A DNA stretch of 6,216 bases from the NCBI GenBank assembly GCA_023139225.1, contig JAGLNZ010000456.1, forward strand, positions 1-6,216, written 5' to 3'. Below are positions 1 to 5,695 of the stretch, piece after piece (positions within the stretch are counted from its first letter, which is position 1; every line of letters starts with the position of its first letter). The notes beneath the pieces were generated by a model that was not told where the DNA came from, made no database searches, and was given only the letters and a program-made list of their open reading frames with translations. Origin of the DNA: Desulfobacula sp. GTDB taxonomy: Bacteria; Desulfobacterota; Desulfobacteria; Desulfobacterales; Desulfobacteraceae. The position numbers were made by a program, and so were the translations under genes.

Positions 1-2231
1 ATTGGAATGGTTTTGTTAGTTTCTCTGATATGTTCATATATATCCTTCCCATTGATATCTCCCGGAAGAATATAATCCAGACTTACTAAATCATATTCAT
101 TCCTGCCTAATAAATCCATTGCAACTTGTCCATTGGGAGCAATATCCACATGGTGGTTGCAGGGATCTTGTGTCAATACCTTGTATTGCACATCTGAGAT
201 GGCTGTTTCATCTTCAACAAGAAGAATATACTTTTCAAAACATGCTGTTTCTTCCCGGATTTGGATTTTTTCTTCACTTGTTAATTCTTTTTTAATGACA
301 GGCATATTAATGCTGACTTTCGTACTTGAGCCAAATTCAGATTCAACTGAAATATTACCCTTATGCAGTTCAATATATCTTTTTACATTGGCCATCCCAT
401 AGCCGGTTCCCTTAATACCGGTTTTATATGAACCTGTCACATCCTTTGTTCCCTTTAAGGTGAAAGATGGTTGATAAATGTCTTCCAGATATTCCTTAGG
501 AATTCCACATCCGTTGTCCTCAACCTCAAAACAGATATTTTCTTCTAAGCAATAGGTACGAAGGATTATTCTGGGGAGTTCATTCATACTCGTGGCATGG
601 ATTGAATTTTGTATTAGATTTACAAATGCATGTTCAATCATTCCCGGATCAGCAAGCAGCTCTGGTACTCCTGGCTCATATTCCTTGATAAGCTCAATTC
701 CTTCCAAATCCTTTCTCAACAGATTTACAACAAGATCCATTTTTTCAATAATTCTGAAAAATTCCTGTTTTGGCTCCTGGTCATTGGCAAACGCAACCAG
801 ATTCCTTGTTAAATTTTTTCCTCGCAGCGTTTGTTCGAAAATTAATTCCAGCGTCTTTTTTGTTTTTGGCTCCCTGGTATTCAGAAGTGACAGCTGGGCA
901 TTACCCATAATAACACCCAGAACGTTATTAAAATCATGGGCCATTTTTCCTGCTATCTGCCCAACCAGTGCCAGCTTTTCATGTTCCGCTGCAATTTTTT
1001 GAGCCTTTATTTTTTCTTCTTCTGATTTCTTGCGATCGGTAATATCATGAGCAACGACCCGTGCTCCTTGTAATTTCCCATTTTTATAAATAAAATCACT
1101 GTTTAGAATGACACATAATGTTTGGCCATTTTTTTTAATAATGTTGTATTCAACGTTGCCGGGCAGTTCTCCTCCTATAGAAAGTTTTTCAAGTCTTCCA
1201 ATATATAAATTTTTACTTTCTTTTGATAAAAGATCCAGAGGATTCATGGATAAAAATTCTTCTTCTGAGTAGCCGGTATATTTGCACATTATATCATTCA
1301 CGTTAACAAACCTGACGCTTTCAAAATCAATCTCGTAAATTCCCGCCGGAGCATTCTTAAAAAGATGTCTATACTTCTCCTCGCTTTCCTTGAGAGCCAC
1401 CTCGGCCTTCATTCGGGCAGTGATGTCTTCGCCTGAACTCAATGTGGCGATTATTTTACCTTCGTCATTCTTCAAAAAGGAATTTTGCCAGGCTATCAAT
1501 CTTTCTTCACCGCCTTTTGTCAGCACATAATTTTCAAAATACTCTACCGGTTCGCATTTCTCGGAAACCAGATCAATAAAAACGGATACTGTTTTTTTTC
1601 TGTCTTTTTTCGGAATAAATTGATTGAACCAGTTTTTTCCGATGATTTCCGATTGCTCAAAACCAAGCAATTGGCATCCTTTTTTATTTATCAACGCCAC
1701 TGTTTGATCAGTGTTAATTACAACGATGATTACGCCGGCAATATCTAAATATTTTTGTACATTATCTCTTTTTCTTCGAAGTGCTTCCTCTGTTTGTTTA
1801 ATATCTGTAATATCACGCAAGGTCCCCATGATGCCGATCGGCTTACCATCATCCCGAATAAGTGAATTGTGCATCAAAGTTGGAAAGACAATACCATTAC
1901 GTTTGACATGCCAGATTTCACCTTTAAAGCTGCCTGTTTGTTTTATTTCTATGTTAGCTGCATCTACGGATGGCATCTGTTCAGGAGTATGAAAAATGGA
2001 AAGATTTTTACCAACAAGTTCTTCAGGCAAATATCCGTGCATCTGTCCAAAAGCATAATTTGAATATTCCAGATTACCATCCAGGTCAACAACAGCTATA
2101 CCTTCACTGCTTTGCTCTACAGCTAATAAGAGAAGTTCCAGTTGTTTATTTGAACTTCGCCGTTCATGGGCTGCTGTTTCTAATCCCTTTACTCTTTCCT
2201 CTAATTTCCCATAAGTTGGTTTTTCAGCCAT
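1..2231 (-). CDS. Soluble PAS hybrid sensor histidine kinase (PAS-PAS-PAS-HisKA-HATPase-REC), 3' end cut by window
   Basis: Cytoplasmic hybrid histidine kinase that should sense a signal through PAS domains, autophosphorylate on His and pass the phosphate to its own receiver domain. I read 743 uninterrupted codons from ATG at 2231-2229, preceded by an AAAAGGA ribosome site 7 nt upstream. Residues 1-32 form a charged, probably coiled-coil start (LEERVKGLE). PAS domains span about 33-140, 158-272 and 285-398; each ends in the usual DIT motif (RDITD, EDITA, HDITD), and linker helices follow. The H-box is MAHDFNNVLGVIMGNAQ with the phospho-acceptor His432. The ATPase has the N-box (N538, N542), a G1 box VEDNGCGIP (D572) and a G2 box GTGYGMANV (608-616). 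The receiver has the acidic pair E673/D674 and the acceptor D719 in SLDYILPG; its conserved Thr/Ser and Lys lie beyond the window. No membrane segment or signal peptide is visible. The PAS ligand is unknown. It is transcribed divergently from the transporter operon; a functional link is possible but not shown. Certain as a hybrid kinase, open as to signal. Confidence 0.95.
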   Translation of the reverse strand, partial: MAEKPTYGKLEERVKGLETAAHERRSSNKQLELLLLAVEQSSEGIAVVDLDGNLEYSNYAFGQMHGYLPEELVGKNLSIFHTPEQMPSVDAANIEIKQTGSFKGEIWHVKRNGIVFPTLMHNSLIRDDGKPIGIMGTLRDITDIKQTEEALRRKRDNVQKYLDIAGVIIVVINTDQTVALINKKGCQLLGFEQSEIIGKNWFNQFIPKKDRKKTVSVFIDLVSEKCEPVEYFENYVLTKGGEERLIAWQNSFLKNDEGKIIATLSSGEDITARMKAEVALKESEEKYRHLFKNAPAGIYEIDFESVRFVNVNDIMCKYTGYSEEEFLSMNPLDLLSKESKNLYIGRLEKLSIGGELPGNVEYNIIKKNGQTLCVILNSDFIYKNGKLQGARVVAHDITDRKKSEEEKIKAQKIAAEHEKLALVGQIAGKMAHDFNNVLGVIMGNAQLSLLNTREPKTKKTLELIFEQTLRGKNLTRNLVAFANDQEPKQEFFRIIEKMDLVVNLLRKDLEGIELIKEYEPGVPELLADPGMIEHAFVNLIQNSIHATSMNELPRIILRTYCLEENICFEVEDNGCGIPKEYLEDIYQPSFTLKGTKDVTGSYKTGIKGTGYGMANVKRYIELHKGNISVESEFGSSTKVSINMPVIKKELTSEEKIQIREETACFEKYILLVEDETAISDVQYKVLTQDPCNHHVDIAPNGQVAMDLLGRNEYDLVSLDYILPGDINGKDIYEHIRETNKTIP

Positions 2232-2546
2232 ATAAAATTCCTTTTAATGTCCAAATAAACTTTGGCTGGGCAGAAGACTCGTCATACTTTTCAATATCTA
2301 ATTTTTTTTAAAAACAGCAGGAATGCTTCTGATATTCAAATCAAATGTAATAAAAGCAAGGATACAACAAATTGTGACACTAGACAAATTATATCACAGA
2401 GCAGTAATTATGGCCATTGAGCAAGGAAAACTTCAGCACTTAATTTTTGACAATAAGGTGCTTTCAGCCACCGTGCTTTTGCAGCAGTTTTTGGAGGTTA
2501 TTCTGCAATTTATCTTGAATTACCCTGGAATAGCAAAGAACTTTTC
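2232..2546. other. Intergenic stretch between divergent transcription units; no gene I can support
   Basis: This is the kinase-proximal part of the divergent spacer. Its only sizeable open frame runs 2323-2550 on the plus strand (75 codons, starting MLLIFKSNV). I do not accept it as a gene: the only purine-rich sequence before its ATG (AGGA, 2319-2322) directly abuts the start codon, leaving no spacer, the peptide resembles no family I know, and its end overlaps the TTGACA promoter element at 2547. On the minus strand, short frames are broken by several stops. The stretch holds the kinase promoter candidate at 2388-2396 and the kinase ribosome site near 2239-2245. It could include decayed coding sequence, but I see no recognisable remnant, tRNA, insertion-sequence end or direct repeat. 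Confidence 0.5.
2388..2396 (-). promoter_or_regulatory. Candidate extended -10 promoter for the hybrid kinase
   Basis: Read on the minus strand this is TGATATAAT, a perfect TATAAT hexamer (2393-2388) with the TGn extension of an extended -10 promoter. No convincing -35 hexamer stands 16-18 bp upstream, which extended -10 promoters tolerate. Transcription would start near 2381 and give a leader of about 150 nt before the kinase ATG. A weaker alternative just downstream pairs TTGTCT (2387-2382) with TATCCT (2364-2359) at 17 bp. Motif match only, in AT-rich DNA where chance matches are common. Confidence 0.35.
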
Positions 2547-2573
2547 TTGACATCAAAGGAACAATCTTATAAA
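2547..2573 (+). promoter_or_regulatory. Candidate upstream sigma70-type promoter of the transporter operon
   Basis: A perfect TTGACA (2547-2552) is followed after 15 bp by TATAAA (2568-2573, five of six to the -10 consensus). The spacer is shorter than the preferred 17 bp, so strength is uncertain. Transcription would begin near 2580, just before the palindrome at 2585-2602. That places the palindrome in the early transcribed region of this promoter, and a bound protein there could block it as a roadblock. Confidence 0.4.
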
Positions 2574-2584
2574 GACAATAAAGC

Positions 2585-2602
2585 TTTTGTCTGAAGACAA
2601 AA
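2585..2602. promoter_or_regulatory. 18-bp palindrome, candidate operator for the transporter operon
   Basis: TTTTGTCT-GA-AGACAAAA is a perfect inverted repeat with 8-bp arms and a 2-nt centre. It lies between the two candidate promoters, and its right arm overlaps the -35 hexamer AAGACA (2594-2599) of the downstream one, as expected for a dimeric repressor site. It is not a Fur box, and it does not match the ModE site as I know it. In RNA it could also form a small hairpin, but the stem is A/T-rich and no T-run follows it, so DNA binding is the better reading. The cognate regulator is not in the window. Confidence 0.45.
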
Positions 2603-2623
2603 ATAAAGAAGTAAGAATATAAT
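2594..2623 (+). promoter_or_regulatory. Candidate proximal promoter of the transporter operon
   Basis: AAGACA (2594-2599, four of six to the -35 consensus) and a perfect TATAAT (2618-2623) are separated by 18 bp. The start point would be near 2630, in an A-rich run, so the transcript would open directly with the hairpin that begins at 2633. The -35 lies within the palindrome at 2585-2602, which would make this promoter repressible. Based on motif match and arrangement only. Confidence 0.45.
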
Positions 2624-2632
2624 ATTAAAAAC

Positions 2633-2693
2633 AGAGCCACGGAGGCTGATAATTCCTTTTTTTTTAAGGGATTATATCTTTGTGGCTTTTTTT
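2633..2693 (+). terminator. Terminator-like leader hairpin, possible attenuator upstream of the binding-protein gene
   Basis: The outer stem pairs 2633-2645 with 2677-2689 (AGAGCCACGGAGG against TCTTTGTGGCTTT, 13 bp including four G-U pairs). A short internal loop follows, then an inner stem pairs 2650-2658 with 2666-2674 (TAATTCCTT against AAGGGATTA, 9 bp with one G-U), closed by a seven-T loop. A run of seven T (2687-2693) follows, the last three bases of the outer stem being part of it. The G-U pairs would become A-C mismatches if the other strand were transcribed, so the structure favours the rightward transcript. It ends about 15 nt before the first ATG of the operon, so as an intrinsic terminator it would act on the operon itself or on read-through from upstream. 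I found no B12 box, THI box or FMN element beside it. Confidence 0.6.
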
Positions 2694-2708
2694 ATTTAAG
2701 AGGAGATA

Positions 2709-3821
2709 ATGATGAAAAATATATATTGGATACCATTAATTGCCTGTCTGTTTCTAACCTTATCCGCTTTTTTTGCTGTTGCTCAACCATCAAGACAGAT
2801 AACCGATACCAACCTGAGAATAGTCAGCATCCCCCAAAAAATTGATCGGATCATATGTTCGGGGCCGGGATGTTTAAGACTGATCACGTACTTTGGTGCC
2901 CAGGACCTTGTTGTGGCTGTGGATGATATTGAAACAAGAAAGAACAAATTTGATGCCCGGCCTTATTCTCTGGCCAACCCGCAATTCAAAAAACTTCCTG
3001 TTTTCGGAGGGTTTAGAGGTTATGATGATCCTGAAAAAATACTGGGATTAAAAATTTTGCCCCAGGTTATTTTCAAAACATACGCCACCATGGGATATAA
3101 TCCTGTTGAGCTTGAAAAAAAGACCGGAATCCCTGTGATCATCCTTGAATACGGCGATCTTTCTAAAAACAGAAAAAAATTATTCAATTCACTGGACATC
3201 ATTGGCCAGGTGTTACAAAAAGAATCCCGTGCCAAAGAACTGGTTCGCTTTTTTAACCGGCATATCAATGAACTTGATAACAGGACAAAAGATATTAATG
3301 ATAAAAAAACCTGTTTTGTCGGGGGAATTGCATTTAAAGGCCCCCATGGATTTCAATCCACAGAACCTTCTTATCCGCCCTTTCGGTTTGTAAATGCAAA
3401 AAATATTGCCTCAACCAACGATATGACAGGTAAAAATTTCCACCATAGTAACTTTTCCAAGGAAAAAATCCTGCAGGCTAACCCTGATATCCTGTTCCTG
3501 GATCTATCCACCCTTCAGATGGGGGAAGGTCATGGCGGTCTTCATGAACTAAAAAACGACCCGGTTTATAAAGGATTGACTGCCGTGGAAGCCAATAAAG
3601 TTTACGGGGTGCTTCCCTATAACTGGTATACCCGGAACTTTGGCTCAGTCCTTGCGGATGCGTGGTACATAGGACAAATCTTATACCCGGACAGGTTTAA
3701 AGATATTAACCCTGAAAAAAAAGCCGATGATATCTATGAATTCCTGGTTTCAAAACCTGTTTTCAATTCCATGAATTCATTGTTCAAGGGCATGGTGTTT
3801 CAACAAATAGATTTCAATTAA
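2709..3821 (+). CDS. Periplasmic substrate-binding protein of a FecBCD-type metal/metal-chelate ABC importer
   Basis: Periplasmic receptor that should deliver a metal complex to the permease encoded next. The 370-residue product starts with a signal peptide (K3, hydrophobic 5-25, probable signal peptidase I cut after AVA at 25). The mature part has the class III (BtuF/FecB/TroA-like) plan. The N lobe begins at about 36 (LRIVSIPQKIDRIICSGPG), followed by LITYFGAQDLVVAVDDIE (58-75). A linking helix lies around 165-195. The C lobe starts at TCFVGGIAF (201-209). Conserved blocks include STEPSYPPFRFVNAKN (217-232), NPDILFLDLS (258-267) and VYGVLPYNWYTRNFGSVLADA (298-318). This resembles the 'iron ABC transporter' binding proteins of methanogens and anaerobic bacteria (HemV-2-like group). 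Possible metal ligands are H245/H246, H275 and H279. AGGAG at 2701-2705 is only 3 nt before this ATG and 6 nt before a second ATG at 2712, so the true start may be Met2. Ligand unresolved: iron chelate, haem, corrinoid or molybdate/tungstate. Confidence 0.92.
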   Translation: MMKNIYWIPLIACLFLTLSAFFAVAQPSRQITDTNLRIVSIPQKIDRIICSGPGCLRLITYFGAQDLVVAVDDIETRKNKFDARPYSLANPQFKKLPVFGGFRGYDDPEKILGLKILPQVIFKTYATMGYNPVELEKKTGIPVIILEYGDLSKNRKKLFNSLDIIGQVLQKESRAKELVRFFNRHINELDNRTKDINDKKTCFVGGIAFKGPHGFQSTEPSYPPFRFVNAKNIASTNDMTGKNFHHSNFSKEKILQANPDILFLDLSTLQMGEGHGGLHELKNDPVYKGLTAVEANKVYGVLPYNWYTRNFGSVLADAWYIGQILYPDRFKDINPEKKADDIYEFLVSKPVFNSMNSLFKGMVFQQIDFN

Positions 3822-3833
3822 AAGGCTGCAGCC

Positions 3834-4904
3834 ATGCATTTCGAAGATGGTGAAATACCAGAGGAGTACTCAAGATATATAAAGAAAAAAACCTTCTTTA
3901 TTTTTTTAGTCTTTATTGCTCTGATTTTCATTACGATTACCAGCATATCTCTCGGATCAGTCCATATCGGATTTTTTGAGGTAATTAAAACCCTTTTTAA
4001 AAATTCCAGTTCCAGGCAGTTCGAGCTGATCATCTGGAATATCCGGCTGCCCCAGACCTTGACTGCCATAGTTGCCGGTGCAGGTCTTGCAAGCGCAGGT
4101 ACGGTGATGCAGTCTGTTTTAAGAAATCCTCTGGCATCACCGTTTACTCTTGGCATTGCCCATGCCGCTGCCTTTGGAGCGGCTTTTTCCGTCATGATTC
4201 TTGGAAGCGGTGTAATGGCAAGCTCTTTAAGTGATGCCTTAAATATTTCAAATCCGGTGGTTACGCTGTTGTCTGCCTTTTTCTTTTCCATGGCAACCGC
4301 CTGCCTGATCACCTATATCTCAAAGATAAGGGGAGCTTCCCCGGAAACCATGGTACTGACAGGAGTGGCCTTAGGCTCACTCTTTATGGCCGGAACCATG
4401 CTCCTCCAATTTTTTGCCGATGATGTTCAGCTTGCTGCCATGGTGTTCTGGACATTTGGAGATGTTGCCAGGGCAGACTGGGAGGATTTCTGGTTCCTTT
4501 TTTGGGTAACCCTCTGCCTTTTGATCTATTTTCTGGCCAACACAAAAAATTACAATGCCATGGATATGGGAGATGAGACTGCCAAAGGACTTGGCGTAAA
4601 AGTTGAGCCTGTAAGGCTTACAGCAATGATGGCTGCATCCCTTGTGACCTCTGTCATCATTTCTTTTATAGGTATTATCAGTTTTATCGGACTTGTGGCC
4701 CCCCACATTGTTCGACGGGTGATCGGAGATGATCAAAAATTTCTCATGCCTGCCTCCATTCTTGTTGGGGCACTGATTCTTCTGTCTGCAGATATTGTAG
4801 CAAGACTGGTTCTTTTGCCCCATGTACTGCCGGTTTCAATTTTTACATCGTTCCTTGGAGCGCCTGTGTTTATTTATCTAATTATCAAAGGACATAAAAA
4901 ATGA
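3834..4904 (+). CDS. FecCD-family permease of the metal/metal-chelate ABC importer
   Basis: Inner-membrane channel subunit, expected to work as a homodimer because only one permease gene is present. The 356-residue product has a short charged cytoplasmic start (1-19) and about ten hydrophobic segments, the first at 20-40. Family hallmarks are RLPQTLTAIVAGAGLASAG (71-89), MQSVLRNPLASPFTLGI (92-108), a loop DETAKGLGV (247-255), and GIISFIGLVAPHIVRRVIGDD (280-300), the cytoplasmic coupling region that contacts the ATPase. The end SFLGAPVFIYLI (339-350) is also typical, and the length is close to BtuC and FecC/D proteins. AAAAGG (3820-3825), overlapping the previous stop codon, lies 8 nt before the ATG; the spacer between the two genes is 12 nt. 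The last codon overlaps the ATPase start, indicating translational coupling. Family assignment is secure; the substrate is not determined by this subunit. Confidence 0.95.
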   Translation: MHFEDGEIPEEYSRYIKKKTFFIFLVFIALIFITITSISLGSVHIGFFEVIKTLFKNSSSRQFELIIWNIRLPQTLTAIVAGAGLASAGTVMQSVLRNPLASPFTLGIAHAAAFGAAFSVMILGSGVMASSLSDALNISNPVVTLLSAFFFSMATACLITYISKIRGASPETMVLTGVALGSLFMAGTMLLQFFADDVQLAAMVFWTFGDVARADWEDFWFLFWVTLCLLIYFLANTKNYNAMDMGDETAKGLGVKVEPVRLTAMMAASLVTSVIISFIGIISFIGLVAPHIVRRVIGDDQKFLMPASILVGALILLSADIVARLVLLPHVLPVSIFTSFLGAPVFIYLIIKGHKK

Positions 4905-5671
4905 TTCTTAATGTAAATGGTCTTACATTCCATTATAAAAGCCATGAAACCTTGAAAAATATCAATTTTTCCATTAAAAAAGGTGAAACAACCGTCATCC
5001 TGGGCCCCAATGGTGTCGGCAAGACAACCTTGCTTAAATGCCTGAATTCCATCCTGGCTCCCCAAAGCGGTGATATTCTTGTTAAGGATAAAAATATCAA
5101 GGAAATGAATATTAAACAGATTGCAAAAGAAATCAGCTATGTGGCACAGAAAAATGACCCGGCAAGGGTTACGGCATTTGACGCCGTTCTTTTAGGACGG
5201 CATCCCCATATCCGCTTTAAAACAAATCCCGATGATTTAAAAAAAGTAGATGCTATCATAAAAAGGCTGAATCTTTCCCACCTGTGCCTGAAATACCTGG
5301 ATCAAATGAGTGGGGGAGAACTGCAGAAAGTTTCCATTGCCAGGGCGCTTGTCCAGGAGACAGACCTTCTCCTGCTGGATGAACCCACAAGCAGCCTTGA
5401 CTTAAAAAACCAGACTGATATCCTTGGACTGATCAGGCATATTGTAAAGGAACATCATATTGCAGCCATCATGACCATGCATGATCTGAATACCGCCTTG
5501 CGATATGCGGATCAATATTTATTTTTAAAGGATAAAACAATTTACGGGGCCGGAAAGATAAATGACATTTCTTCAAAAATGATAGAAGACGTTTATGATG
5601 TCAGGGTTGAAATAGTTTATCATAAGGGATTTCCCTTAGTTGTCCCCATTGAGAATAGAAAAGCTGCCTGA
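4901..5671 (+). CDS. ATP-binding subunit of the FecBCD-type ABC importer
   Basis: Cytoplasmic ATPase that powers the importer. In its 256 residues all nucleotide-binding motifs are intact: Walker A GPNGVGKTT (35-43), Q-loop Gln83, ABC signature MSGGELQK (136-143), Walker B LLLLDEP (156-162) with catalytic Glu161, D-loop SSLD (164-167) and switch His194 in MTMHDLN. The length and the sequence AVLLGRHPHI (95-104) fit the FecE/BtuD group. The tail VRVEIVYHKGFPLVVPI (235-251) is a short domain common in this group (compare the regulatory-looking C termini of haem and cobalamin ATPases). The ATG overlaps the permease stop in ATGA, and AAAGGA (4887-4892) stands 8 nt upstream. The Met in the signature replaces the commoner Leu and is a mild substitution. 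No sign of damage. Confidence 0.96.
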   Translation: MILNVNGLTFHYKSHETLKNINFSIKKGETTVILGPNGVGKTTLLKCLNSILAPQSGDILVKDKNIKEMNIKQIAKEISYVAQKNDPARVTAFDAVLLGRHPHIRFKTNPDDLKKVDAIIKRLNLSHLCLKYLDQMSGGELQKVSIARALVQETDLLLLDEPTSSLDLKNQTDILGLIRHIVKEHHIAAIMTMHDLNTALRYADQYLFLKDKTIYGAGKINDISSKMIEDVYDVRVEIVYHKGFPLVVPIENRKAA

Positions 5672-5695
5672 CTTTACAAAAAAGGAGATTCAATA

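Noticed and set aside
592..1002. 136-codon plus-strand open frame within the kinase region
   Set aside because: Antisense to the HisKA and ATPase domains, whose motifs are intact on the minus strand; the Ser/Phe-rich product resembles no family.
2631..2656. Leader GAGCCAC / GGCTGAT sequences as part of a cobalamin or fluoride riboswitch
   Set aside because: The B12 box needs GCCACTG and about 200 nt of conserved upstream structure; the fluoride motif needs an upstream GGNGATGG element. Neither is present, and the bases are accounted for by the terminator-like hairpin.
2736..2750. LIAC at residues 10-13 of the binding protein as a lipobox
   Set aside because: The Cys comes too early for a lipoprotein signal and the hydrophobic stretch continues past it to a good AVA cleavage site, so a soluble periplasmic protein is more likely.
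3818..4312. 164-codon minus-strand open frame opposite the permease gene
   Set aside because: It lies antisense to a secure FecCD permease, has no ribosome site or family resemblance, and its composition is that of a complement of membrane-protein codons.
4377..4823. 148-codon minus-strand open frame opposite the permease gene
   Set aside because: Cys/His/Lys-rich product typical of the reverse of hydrophobic coding sequence; fully inside the real permease gene, with no translation signals.
5306..5329. Non-canonical ABC signature (MSGGE instead of LSGGQ) as a sign of a degenerate ATPase
   Set aside because: Glu at the last position is common in FecE/BtuD-type ATPases, Met for Leu is mild, and all other catalytic motifs are intact.
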